This document shows positions 1 through 6,534 of a DNA stretch of 14,355 bases, in pieces (the stretch's first letter is position 1; each line of letters opens with the position of its first letter). The position numbers and the translations under genes are program-made. The stretch is taken from the NCBI GenBank assembly GCA_031268055.1, contig JAIRXY010000234.1, positions 1 to 14,355 on the forward strand. Reading direction: 5' to 3'. The DNA is from Prevotellaceae bacterium (GTDB lineage Bacteria; Bacteroidota; Bacteroidia; Bacteroidales; UBA932). Below the pieces are notes generated by a model, which saw nothing but the letters and a program-made list of their open reading frames with translations, had not been told where the DNA came from and did not search any database.

Positions 1-104
1 TTTTTCTTTTTTCTGCCAAAAAAACACGTTAATACCTATGGCTAGCATTAAACTTACTACTATTTTCATTTCAATAAATTTTCGGTTATTTCTATATTAA
101 AGAG

Positions 105-291
105 CACTATTGTCCGATAAAAAAAGCAGCTGTCTCGAAAGCGCCAGCTGTAGCTTGGATTACGCCCTTTCAGGGCTGAAAGTCCGAAACCATTAGCGTA
201 GGGCAACGCCCTACGAAAACGGATGCCCCACGAAACCAGAGTCCTGAAAGAGCGCAATCCAAACGATGAACTTTTTTATCTGACAATAGTG
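105..291. repeat. Palindromic MITE-like repeat, copy A
   Basis: Both ends carry a near-perfect terminal inverted repeat. The left arm at 105-126 reads CACTATTGTCCGATAAAAAA with AG after it. The right arm at 271-291, read on the minus strand, is the same apart from one substitution and one fewer A. Inside is a second inverted repeat, 155-174 against 243-262, matching at 18 of 20 positions, and a small perfect hairpin with arms GTAGGGC and GCCCTAC (about 197-213). No transposase or other credible protein is encoded; the open frames here are by-products of the palindromes. The size (about 187 bp), structure and second copy next door fit a miniature inverted-repeat element or a REP-like repeat mobilised in trans. 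The family is not identified. Confidence 0.7.
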
Positions 292-353
292 ATTATTTTC
301 CATTTCCCATAAATTTATATTGCTGCATTTTGGCCATAAAAGTACAAAAAAAT

Positions 354-482
354 CACTATTGTCCAATAAAAAAGCTCCCTCGAAAGCTGAATCTCATATA
401 GATTACCTCCTATGCGCAGGGCAAAACCCTACGAACGGAGCAGGGGCTGGCCGCTCAGCCCTGAAAAGGCGCAATCCAAGCG
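354..482. repeat. Degraded or truncated second copy (copy B) of the palindromic repeat
   Basis: The terminal sequence CACTATTGTCCAATAAAAAA recurs at 354-373 in the same orientation as the left end of copy A, followed by the shared TCGAAAGC (379-386; 135-142 in copy A). The inner-right segment CCTGAAAAGGCGCAATCCAA (about 461-480) matches the inner-right segment of copy A at 243-262. A hairpin with arms GGGCTG and CAGCCC lies between. No right-hand terminal repeat is visible, so the right boundary is approximate and the copy looks eroded or truncated. Copy B starts 63 bp after copy A ends. Confidence 0.55.
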
Positions 483-841
483 GGAGCTCCCACCAACATG
501 CTGCCTTTTTTTGCACCTCACCCTGCGGGCTTTTTCGTAGCAATATTAGCCGCTGTACGCTACCAATTGTTATGCCATTCACGGCTTAATTTGATGATGC
601 AGGCCAGCGCCTTCCCCATTGTATAGCGACGAATGTAAGAGCGAAATTGTCAAAGGAACATTCGCTTTTCTTGCTTTACTCTTGCTATTCTTGATGATAT
701 TATCCCTATTTAATGTTAAGTGCACATTTTTGTGTGCGAATACGATATCCGCAATAACTTAAAAATGAGAGTGCTGCAAAAATTCACAAAGTTTACATGA
801 AAAAAACAGGAAATGAGGCGCTACTAAAAGATTTTTTCCAC
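483..841. other. Intergenic stretch with no recognised gene
   Basis: About 360 bp between the repeat copies and the promoter of the small lipoprotein gene. I see no open frame with plausible composition, no RNA gene and no strong terminator. A 7-bp inverted repeat (CGAATGT near 630, ACATTCG near 658) is the only small structure and may be chance. The sequence turns AT-rich toward 841, as expected ahead of a promoter. Confidence 0.5.
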
Positions 842-849
842 TATATTTG
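842..849 (+). promoter_or_regulatory. Promoter -7 box TATATTTG for the small lipoprotein gene
   Basis: TATATTTG is an exact match to the Bacteroidota sigma factor -7 consensus TAnnTTTG. It lies 52 bp upstream of the ATG at 902 and would give a leader of roughly 45 nt. No TTTG-like -33 box is seen at the expected distance. The motif match is seen; promoter activity is inferred. Confidence 0.6.
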
Positions 850-901
850 TGCCCATGATGCTTGAGTAAATACCAACCTTTAAAACCAAAAAAAAATTAT
901 T

Positions 902-1159
902 ATGAAAAAGAGTTTAATTGCAATGGCGCTTATGTTTGGCGCAGTAATTTTCGTGATGCCATCTTGCGGTAGTGATAACGATGACACTCCAGCTAAAACG
1001 TACAATTGTACATGTAGCAACACTGGTTATGCTGCAAAGAATGGTTTGACAGAAACCGAAAAGACTGCCTATGAAGATGGCTGCAAAAATTACACGGCGA
1101 CGCCAGCAAGTGCAACAAGCGCTAGCCCAAAAGAAGTTCCTACAGCAAGTTGCAACTAA
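902..1159 (+). CDS. Small cysteine-containing lipoprotein (85 aa), function unknown
   Basis: Residues 1-21 are a lipoprotein signal sequence (MKK, hydrophobic core, VMPS) followed by the lipidated Cys22. The next residues, GSDNDD, are acidic; such residues right after the cysteine mark surface export of lipoproteins in several Bacteroidota, so exposure on the outer leaflet is likely but inferred. The mature part has four more cysteines: a CxC pair at 36 and 38, then 61 and 84. The spacing suggests two disulfides in a small secreted fold. Short lipoproteins with a YxCxC start and two later cysteines are common in Bacteroidota and mostly uncharacterised. The gene stands alone, with a promoter at 842-849 and a strong terminator at 1183-1220, so it is monocistronic. 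The length, signal and flanking signals make it a real gene; no biochemical role can be assigned. Confidence 0.85.
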   Translation: MKKSLIAMALMFGAVIFVMPSCGSDNDDTPAKTYNCTCSNTGYAAKNGLTETEKTAYEDGCKNYTATPASATSASPKEVPTASCN

Positions 1160-1182
1160 TTTGTTGAGTTCTCTCACAGCAC

Positions 1183-1220
1183 AAAAAATCCTCGAAGCTG
1201 CAAGGCTTCGAGGATTTTTT
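1183..1220 (+). terminator. Intrinsic terminator after the small lipoprotein gene
   Basis: A perfect 16-bp stem (1183-1198 with 1205-1220) and a 6-nt loop (TGCAAG), ending in six T. The left arm starts with six A, so it could also act on the other strand, but no minus-strand gene ends here. It begins 23 bp after the stop codon at 1159. Confidence 0.9.
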
Positions 1221-1258
1221 GTTTTATGGTAAATTGCTCCATTCCTTACCCCGCCTTT

Positions 1259-1311
1259 CCTGCCTTACCCCTGCCAACGTAACCTCCTGCCCAATTCGCA
1301 ATTAAGGCAGG
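1259..1311. repeat. Inverted repeat upstream of the MscS-type gene
   Basis: Perfect 9-bp arms CCTGCCTTA (1259-1267) and TAAGGCAGG (1303-1311) separated by 35 bp, with a run of T just after the right arm. CTGCC also recurs within the spacer. It could be a weak second terminator for the upstream gene or a protein-binding site just ahead of the next promoter. The structure is seen; the role is unknown. Confidence 0.35.
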
Positions 1312-1319
1312 TATTTTTA

Positions 1320-1349
1320 TTGCCAAGTGGCAAATTATGCTTACTTTTA
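1320..1349 (+). promoter_or_regulatory. Possible promoter of the MscS-type gene
   Basis: TTG at 1320-1322, then 19 bp, then TACTTTTA at 1342-1349, which differs from TAnnTTTG only in the last base. The spacing is close to the 20 bp seen at two other promoters in this window. It lies 53 bp before the ATG at 1403. This is a weak, inferred call. Confidence 0.35.
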
Positions 1350-1402
1350 CGGTGTTGAATAGCTCAGACCTCATTTTACAACCCTAAAAAAGATGTTCAA
1401 AA

Positions 1403-2989
1403 ATGAAGCTACGTTGTTACCTGCTTGCTACCGCGCTGGCGCTGCACGCCGCCGCCACAGGCGCCGTTAGCGCTCCGGTAGCCCCATTTGGAGATACCCT
1501 GTTTACCCTCTACGGCAGCGCTGGAGGCATAACGGCGCAAAAGCGCGCCCAGCTTGCTACCGAAAGCATTATTATGCTGAGGGAAGAGATACGCTTTAAC
1601 CCCGATTCGCTTGCTGTTGTTGCAGCAGGCGAGGAGCAGCATGTTGCCTACCGCGGTATGATACTTGTTGGGGTAACAGCGCAGCAGGCCGCCGCCGCGG
1701 GTAAATCCGCCCGCGAGCTGGCGCAGGACTATCGCGACGCTATAGCCGCTGCGGTGGCTGCAAAGCGCGCCGAAGATACGTGGCTTGCCGTCGTAAGGCG
1801 GCTTGCGCTTGCGCTGCTCGTTGTTGTGGCGGCGTACTTTTGCATAAAGTACCTAAACATCTTCCACCGCAAGCTGGTGGTGCTGCTAAAGCGGCACAAG
1901 CTGAAGCCCATCAAGTCGCTAAAGTACCTGATGGATACCAACCGGCAGATAGCGGTGGGGCTCATTGCGGTAAAAGTGTTGAGGTATTTCCTCATTGTTG
2001 TTGTGCTGTACGTTTGCGCGCTTATCCTGTTCTGGCTTTTTCCGGCAACGCGCTGGCTCTCGGACACCCTGACAGGCTACATCACAACGCCGCTGAAAAA
2101 AATTTTTGTTGCTACATGGAACTACCTGCCTAACGTTTTTTACATCGCCATTATGGTTGTTCTGTTCAGGCTGATAGCAAAGGCGCTGCAGATTATTGCC
2201 AACAAAATAGGCAACGGGACGCTTAGCGTTAAAGGTTTTCCGTCCGATTGGGCAGCGCCTACCTACAGGATTCTCCGGGTGATGGTGATAGTTTTTGCGG
2301 TCATTTTTATTTTCCCGTTTTTGCCACGCTCCGAGTCGGATATTTTTAGGGGGGTATCGGTGTTTATGGGGCTGCTGCTTTCGCTCGGCTCCACCTCCAT
2401 CATTAGCAACATAATATCGGGCTTGGTGATTACCTACATGAACCCGTTCAAGGAGGGCGACCGCATCAAAATGGGCGAGTATGTGGGCGATGTGGTGGAA
2501 AAAACAGCCCTCGTTACGCGGCTTAGAACGCCCAAGAACGAAATCATTACCATACCCAACTCCAACATCATGACAGCCCAAACCGTCAACTACAGCAACT
2601 CGGCCAAGGACTACGGGCTAATTCTGCACGTGCAGGTGGCTATGGGGTACGAGGTGCCGTGGCGCAGGGTGCACGAGCTGCTCATGGAGGCCGGCGCGAA
2701 GACTGCCCACGTGCTCCGAGAGCCAAAGCCCTTTGTGCTGCAAACAGCCCTTGACGATTTCTACGTGCAGTACCAAATCAACGTCTACACCGCCGACGCC
2801 TGCAAAATGCTCGATATATACTCCGGCCTGTACGCCAACGTGCAGGACATATTCCACCGCGAGGGCATAGAGATGGTCATGCCGCACATAGCCTCCGTGC
2901 GCGACGCAAGCAGGGTTTCCATGCCTCCGGAGTACATCCGCCCGGGGCAGGAGCATACGCCGCCGTTTAGGGTAGCGATGGAAAAGTAG
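1403..2989 (+). CDS. MscS-family mechanosensitive ion channel with periplasmic N-terminal domain
   Basis: A 528-residue inner-membrane channel expected to open under membrane tension and release solutes on hypo-osmotic shock. A signal sequence (about 1-24) is followed by a polar, probably periplasmic region (about 25-128). Hydrophobic segments lie near 131-149, 184-213, 243-264 and 289-308. The pore-lining helix follows at about 315-346, with the Gly/Ser-rich stretch GLLLSLGSTS. Next is the MscS beta domain: NPFKEGDRI at 347-355 and RLRTPKNEIITIPNS at 373-387, the family hallmark. The C-terminal alpha/beta region runs to about 500. The protein is nearly twice as long as E. coli MscS (286 aa); extra N-terminal helices and a secreted domain are common in larger family members. 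The start is the only ATG in frame ahead of the signal sequence. It appears monocistronic, with a hairpin terminator at 3062-3111. Confidence 0.93.
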   Translation: MKLRCYLLATALALHAAATGAVSAPVAPFGDTLFTLYGSAGGITAQKRAQLATESIIMLREEIRFNPDSLAVVAAGEEQHVAYRGMILVGVTAQQAAAAGKSARELAQDYRDAIAAAVAAKRAEDTWLAVVRRLALALLVVVAAYFCIKYLNIFHRKLVVLLKRHKLKPIKSLKYLMDTNRQIAVGLIAVKVLRYFLIVVVLYVCALILFWLFPATRWLSDTLTGYITTPLKKIFVATWNYLPNVFYIAIMVVLFRLIAKALQIIANKIGNGTLSVKGFPSDWAAPTYRILRVMVIVFAVIFIFPFLPRSESDIFRGVSVFMGLLLSLGSTSIISNIISGLVITYMNPFKEGDRIKMGEYVGDVVEKTALVTRLRTPKNEIITIPNSNIMTAQTVNYSNSAKDYGLILHVQVAMGYEVPWRRVHELLMEAGAKTAHVLREPKPFVLQTALDDFYVQYQINVYTADACKMLDIYSGLYANVQDIFHREGIEMVMPHIASVRDASRVSMPPEYIRPGQEHTPPFRVAMEK

Positions 2990-3061
2990 CGGCACATTTC
3001 AGGGCGCACCCATACTGCCTTCCGGAGCATACGCAAAACTTTTCCGCTGGCATTTGAGGAA

Positions 3062-3111
3062 AATAAATCCTGACAAACCTTAGATGGGTTTGTTGGGATT
3101 TATTAGTTTTT
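3062..3111 (+). terminator. Probable terminator after the MscS-type gene
   Basis: An 18-position stem (3062-3079 with 3087-3104) of 16 Watson-Crick pairs and two G-T wobbles, with a 7-nt loop. It is followed by AG and five T (3107-3111). The T-tract is slightly displaced from the stem, so termination may be partial. Confidence 0.65.
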
Positions 3112-3127
3112 CCACCTCTAAAATATC

Positions 3128-3141
3128 AAAAGTATACTTTT
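3128..3141. promoter_or_regulatory. Perfect 14-bp palindrome, possible operator
   Basis: AAAAGTATACTTTT is self-complementary over 14 bp. It sits between the MscS-type terminator and the promoter of the barrel protein, about 115 bp upstream of that promoter's -7 box. TTTTTCCACC occurs on both sides (3107-3116 and 3139-3148). The region is AT-rich, so chance is a real possibility and the regulatory role is a guess. Confidence 0.25.
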
Positions 3142-3255
3142 TTCCACCAATTTCATCCATTTTGATACTTATTGTGCCCCAAAGCATTACATTTTTTACA
3201 GCAAACTTTATAATAAAAAAAGCAAATTAAAAATCCGGATATGGTTTTAGCATGT

Positions 3256-3263
3256 TACCTTTG
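3256..3263 (+). promoter_or_regulatory. Promoter -7 box TACCTTTG for the outer-membrane barrel gene
   Basis: Exact match to TAnnTTTG, 33 bp upstream of the ATG at 3297, giving a leader of roughly 25 nt. It decides the start codon: an earlier in-frame ATG at 3252 would overlap this box and lie upstream of the transcript. No clear -33 box is seen. Confidence 0.7.
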
Positions 3264-3296
3264 CGCCAATCAAAACAAATAAATTGTTATCAAAAC

Positions 3297-3995
3297 ATGA
3301 AAAAAATTTCGATTATGTTAGTTGCAGCGCTAATGGGCAGTCAGCTCGCCTTGGCGCAGGAAGCACAAAAGCCGCAAACCTCCAGCTTAGGTTTGATGGC
3401 CGTGGAGGTGGGCATAGCTCCTTTTTCCAACAGCCCGTTCCGCTTAATCAACGGGGTTAGAGGGCGCTACTTTTTTAGCGACAAGCTTGCTGTTCGCGCA
3501 AATTTAAATCTGGGGTACAACTCCTCGTCAAGCCACAACTTTACGACACCCGGCGTTACTCCCGCAGTGGAGCAAATCACCAAAAACTCGCTCTTTTCGT
3601 TCAGCATTGCTCCCGGAGCAGAGTACCACTTTGCTACCTACGAGAAAGCCTCTATCTACGCCGGCGCGTCCCTCGGTGTTGGCTTTCAAAAAGCGTCCGC
3701 TAAGGTTACCAACGATGGCTTTGTCAGCGGAGCCACCAGAAAAGTAAAAGGGGCAAACATGGGAGGCGACCGGAGCGGTTTTTCTTTTGACGCACAAATT
3801 TTCACGGGCATAGATGTGTACGTTTACAGCAACCTGTACGTGGGCGCCGAGCTGGGGTTGAAGTATAATTTGTCAAGGCAGTCAACGGTAAAAACTACCA
3901 CCGGTAGCGCTACTGTTACTACAAAAGATTATGGGCTAACTTCTGATCTTAAATTTGAAATGCTTCCGGTATTTCGCTTGGGGTGGAAGTTCTAA
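3297..3995 (+). CDS. Outer-membrane beta-barrel protein (porin-like, 232 aa)
   Basis: Residues 1-20 form a type I signal peptide ending LALA, with cleavage before Q21. The mature protein alternates polar and hydrophobic residues in short strands separated by Gly/Asn/Ser turns, for example RYFFSDKLAVRANLNLGY at 57-74 and a strand near 119-130 rich in Gly and Ala. It ends with an aromatic residue (RLGWKF), the usual C-terminal signal for barrel insertion. The length fits a barrel of about 8-10 strands of the general Bacteroidota outer-membrane beta-barrel type. Such proteins are structural or minor porins; no substrate can be inferred. The start at 3297 is preferred over the ATG at 3252 because the latter lies in the promoter and would place 15 odd residues before a good signal peptide. 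Monocistronic, ending at the terminator at 4033-4068. Confidence 0.88.
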   Translation: MKKISIMLVAALMGSQLALAQEAQKPQTSSLGLMAVEVGIAPFSNSPFRLINGVRGRYFFSDKLAVRANLNLGYNSSSSHNFTTPGVTPAVEQITKNSLFSFSIAPGAEYHFATYEKASIYAGASLGVGFQKASAKVTNDGFVSGATRKVKGANMGGDRSGFSFDAQIFTGIDVYVYSNLYVGAELGLKYNLSRQSTVKTTTGSATVTTKDYGLTSDLKFEMLPVFRLGWKF

Positions 3996-4032
3996 CAAGT
4001 AACAGGCTCACACCTGTAAGCATATCGAAGAA

Positions 4033-4068
4033 AAAAAGGCGGTTGCACATTGATGCAGCCGCCTTTTT
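4033..4068. terminator. Bidirectional terminator between convergent genes
   Basis: A 15-bp stem (4033-4047 with 4054-4068, one G-T pair) and a 6-nt loop (CATTGA). The left arm begins in a run of seven A and the right arm ends in five T, so the RNA from either strand has a U-tract after the hairpin. It lies 37 bp after the barrel gene stop and 58 bp after the ilvA stop, serving both. Confidence 0.9.
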
Positions 4069-4126
4069 GGTGTATTGGCATATTCTTAACCCAGATTGCA
4101 GCGAGGAAAGAATTAAGCTCCCTTAT

Positions 4127-5374
4127 TTACAGCAAAAGCTGGAACAAATCGGGCATATCGTTGAGGTATTCGTACACAATGCCATATTCTTTCATGCGGG
4201 CAATCAGCCCGTCGAAATCCTCCTTTTGGCACAGCTCTATGCCAATGACGATGGGGCCTTTGTCGCGGGAGTGTTTTTTCTTGTACTCAAAGTGGGTAAT
4301 GTCGTCGGAGGGGCCGAGCACGTGGTCGAGGAACTCGCGTAAAGCGCCGGCGCGCTGCGGTAGACGTATGATAAAGTAGTGCTTCATGCCTTCGTACAGC
4401 AGCGATCGCTCTTTGATTTCCTCCATGCGCGTAATGTCGTTGTTGCTGCCGCTCACCACGCACGCTACCGTTTTTCCCTTAATCTTGTCCTTGTAAAAGT
4501 CCAGCGCAGAGATGGATATTCCGCCCGCGGGCTCTACCACAATGGCGCTTTCGTTGTAGAGCTGTAGGATGGTGGAGCAAATTTTACCCTCGGGCACCAG
4601 CACAACGTCGTCAAGCACATCCTTGCAAATGGCAAAGGTGAGCTCGCCAACGCGACGCACCGCCACGCCGTCGGCAAAGGTGTCAATGTCCTTTAGCGAC
4701 ACAACTTCTCCGGCATCCAGCGAAGCCTTCATGGAGGCGGCGCCTACCGGCTCTACGCCAATGAGCTTGGTGTCGGGGCTGATGGCCTTAAATACGCTCC
4801 CCACGCCCGCCGCCAGCCCGCCGCCGCCGATGGGCATAAACAGGTAGTCGATGGGTTGGGCAACGTCGTTCAGGATGTCGAGGCCTACCGTAGCTTGCCC
4901 CTCTATCACTTTTTCGTCGTTGAAGGGGTGAATGAATGTGCTCTTGTGCTCCTCGCAAAACCGCACGGCTTCTGCGTATGCATCGTCGAAGGTATCGCCG
5001 GTCGAAACAATTTCGATGTTGTTTTTGCCAAACATTTTTACCTGCTTCACCTTTTGGTTGGGCGTAGGCGTAGGCATGAAGATTGTTCCGCGAATGTTGA
5101 GCGCGTTGCAGGCAAAGGCTACGCCCTGCGCGTGGTTTCCGGCGCTTGCGCAAACTACGCCGTTGGACAGCTGCGACTTGGTCAGCGAGGCTATTTTGTT
5201 GTACGCGCCGCGAATTTTGTAGGAGCGCACGCGCTGCAAGTCTTCACGCTTGAGCAGTATGTTGGCTGAATACAGCTCGCTCAGCGACACATTTTGTGCC
5301 AGCGGCGTATGCGCAATCACGTTGCTGATGCGCTGCCGAGCTTTTTGAACATCACGAAGTAGGGGTTTGTACAT
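4127..5374 (-). CDS. ilvA: Threonine ammonia-lyase (threonine dehydratase), biosynthetic
   Basis: A cytoplasmic PLP enzyme converting L-threonine to 2-oxobutanoate and ammonia, the first committed step of isoleucine synthesis. The catalytic region covers about 1-320. The PLP lysine is K53 in SYKIRGAYNK. SAGNHAQG lies at 77-84, the phosphate-binding glycine loop GGGGL at 183-187, EPAGG at 281-285 and SGSNND at 308-313. Residues about 330-415 form one ACT-like regulatory domain, so feedback control by isoleucine or valine is likely. At 415 residues it matches the single-ACT form common in Bacteroidota and is shorter than the two-ACT-domain E. coli IlvA (514 aa). The start used is the ATG at 5374; an in-frame TTG at 5431 falls in the promoter -7 box. 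No other ilv or leu gene is in the window. The gene has its own promoter and could also receive readthrough from the genes upstream. Confidence 0.95.
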   Translation of the reverse strand: MYKPLLRDVQKARQRISNVIAHTPLAQNVSLSELYSANILLKREDLQRVRSYKIRGAYNKIASLTKSQLSNGVVCASAGNHAQGVAFACNALNIRGTIFMPTPTPNQKVKQVKMFGKNNIEIVSTGDTFDDAYAEAVRFCEEHKSTFIHPFNDEKVIEGQATVGLDILNDVAQPIDYLFMPIGGGGLAAGVGSVFKAISPDTKLIGVEPVGAASMKASLDAGEVVSLKDIDTFADGVAVRRVGELTFAICKDVLDDVVLVPEGKICSTILQLYNESAIVVEPAGGISISALDFYKDKIKGKTVACVVSGSNNDITRMEEIKERSLLYEGMKHYFIIRLPQRAGALREFLDHVLGPSDDITHFEYKKKHSRDKGPIVIGIELCQKEDFDGLIARMKEYGIVYEYLNDMPDLFQLLL

Positions 5375-5406
5375 GATTCTTTTTGAATATATATCAGAGT
5401 AAACAG

Positions 5407-5433
5407 CTTTGCCGAATAAGCGGCGCGGCAAAG
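5407..5433. promoter_or_regulatory. Dyad overlapping the ilvA -7 box, candidate operator
   Basis: Perfect 8-bp inverted repeat CTTTGCCG (5407-5414) and CGGCAAAG (5426-5433), with an 11-bp spacer. On the minus strand its upstream arm contains the TTTG of the -7 box. That arm should lie ahead of the transcription start, so the dyad is better read as a DNA site for a regulator than as an mRNA hairpin. Regulation by a repressor is inferred. Confidence 0.4.
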
Positions 5434-5459
5434 ATAGCGATTTTCAAAACGTAATCCAA
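5429..5459 (-). promoter_or_regulatory. Promoter of ilvA (-33 and -7 boxes)
   Basis: On the minus strand, TTG (5457-5459) is followed by 20 bp and TATCTTTG (5429-5436), an exact match to TAnnTTTG. The -7 box ends 54 bp before the ATG at 5374. The -33 box lies 5 bp from the stop of the upstream gene. The same TTG-20-TAnnTTTG layout occurs at 7969-7999. Confidence 0.7.
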
Positions 5460-5463
5460 CCCG

Positions 5464-6534
5464 TCAGTATCCTTTCTTTACGTCCAGCGCTGCCGGCAGA
5501 TGGTCGCTAACGCCTCCTGCATACCTCACGCCGTTGTAGGTACGGCGGGGCTTATCGCCGGTGTAGGCCTCGTCGGGTTCGAGCAAAAATGGCGCCGAAA
5601 AAATGTAGTAGCCTGTCGGCAGGCAGTATATTGGCGAATCTTTGTTGAGCAAATTTCCCGACACAAAAAACAGGTCAATCAGCTCCCATTTTCCCTGAAA
5701 TTTGATGCTGCCTACGTTAGCGTTGTGCAGCGGCAGCGCAAGGTTGTAGAGGCTGTCGGGGGCAACGCCGCTGAGGTTTGGCGAAGCGCCCAGCCCTTCG
5801 CTGATGCAGCGGCTGTCGGGGGTATCGTTGAAGTCGCCCATGATGATAAGGTTGGCATTGGGCGATGCCGACAGGATGGCGCCGGCAATGCGCCGCATTG
5901 TGTCGGCAGCAGCCATGCGCCCCCCCTCGGAGGCCACCGCGCCGCCGTACTTCGACGGCATGTGGCACACCATGACGTGCAGCGTGTCGAGCTCATTCAC
6001 CACGCCTTTTGCCAGCAGAATTTCGCGCGTGGTGCGCTCGCTGGGGAGCGATACCTCGATGAATCTGCTGCCCACCAGCTTAAAAGTTTCTTTGTTGTAG
6101 ATAAGCCCAACATCTATGCCTCGCGTATCGGGCGAATCGTGGTGAACAAGGCCGTAGGGGAACTTTGCCAGCGGCGTTTCGTAAATAATTCTGTTGAGCA
6201 CAAACCTGTTTTCGACTTCGCACACCCCAATCAAGTCGGGCGGTGTAGCGCCGCCCACCGCTACGATGACCTTAAAAATGTCGTTGGTCTTTTTTATAAA
6301 GCGATTCCACGTCCAGCGGCGCAGGCCGTTCTCGGAGAACTCTTTTTGAGGGTTGAGGCTGTCGGCAGATGGCGAAAAAAAGTTTTCGAGGTTGTAGAAC
6401 ATTATCCGCAAATCGCCGTTGGCGCGCGGCCGCGTCTGCGCAGAGGCGGCAACGCTCCCTGCAAGAAGGAACAGCAGCCCTGCTGCCGTAAGGATTGCGG
6501 CAATGCTTGCCGTATGCTTATGGCCGATACGCAT
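5464..6534 (-). CDS. Secreted endonuclease/exonuclease/phosphatase-family protein (356 aa)
   Basis: A metal-dependent phosphoesterase of the EEP (DNase I-like) superfamily. All core motifs are present: FYNLENFF at 46-53 (metal and phosphate site), CEVEN at 105-109 with the metal-binding Glu106, DTRGIDVGL at 136-144, CHMPSK at 190-195, GDFND at 233-237 with Asp234 and Asn236, and SDHLP at 343-347 with the Asp344-His345 pair. An N-terminal hydrophobic segment (about 9-32, ending in a SAQ-type cleavage site) sends it to the periplasm or beyond. Family members act on DNA, RNA, phosphoinositides or sphingomyelin; the sequence alone does not choose. Its ATG lies inside the end of the beta-helix gene (17-bp overlap), indicating translational coupling in one operon. 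The active site looks intact. Confidence 0.92.
   Translation of the reverse strand: MRIGHKHTASIAAILTAAGLLFLLAGSVAASAQTRPRANGDLRIMFYNLENFFSPSADSLNPQKEFSENGLRRWTWNRFIKKTNDIFKVIVAVGGATPPDLIGVCEVENRFVLNRIIYETPLAKFPYGLVHHDSPDTRGIDVGLIYNKETFKLVGSRFIEVSLPSERTTREILLAKGVVNELDTLHVMVCHMPSKYGGAVASEGGRMAAADTMRRIAGAILSASPNANLIIMGDFNDTPDSRCISEGLGASPNLSGVAPDSLYNLALPLHNANVGSIKFQGKWELIDLFFVSGNLLNKDSPIYCLPTGYYIFSAPFLLEPDEAYTGDKPRRTYNGVRYAGGVSDHLPAALDVKKGY

Noticed and set aside
66..589. Two open frames over the left-end repeats (minus 66-257, plus 320-589)
   Set aside because: They consist almost entirely of the palindromic repeat sequence, share the same short peptide by virtue of the repeat, and have no signal, domain or normal composition.
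1919..2581. Minus-strand open frame inside the MscS-type gene
   Set aside because: It is antisense to clear MscS motifs, rich in His, Asn and Arg as expected for a shadow, and lacks any recognisable domain.
3252..3296. Upstream ATG at 3252 as the start of the outer-membrane barrel gene
   Set aside because: It overlaps the exact-match promoter box at 3256-3263 and would put 15 residues ahead of a standard signal peptide; the ATG at 3297 is preferred.
5375..5431. TTG at 5431 as the start of ilvA
   Set aside because: It lies in the -7 box of the gene's promoter; the ATG at 5374 gives the usual family N-terminus.
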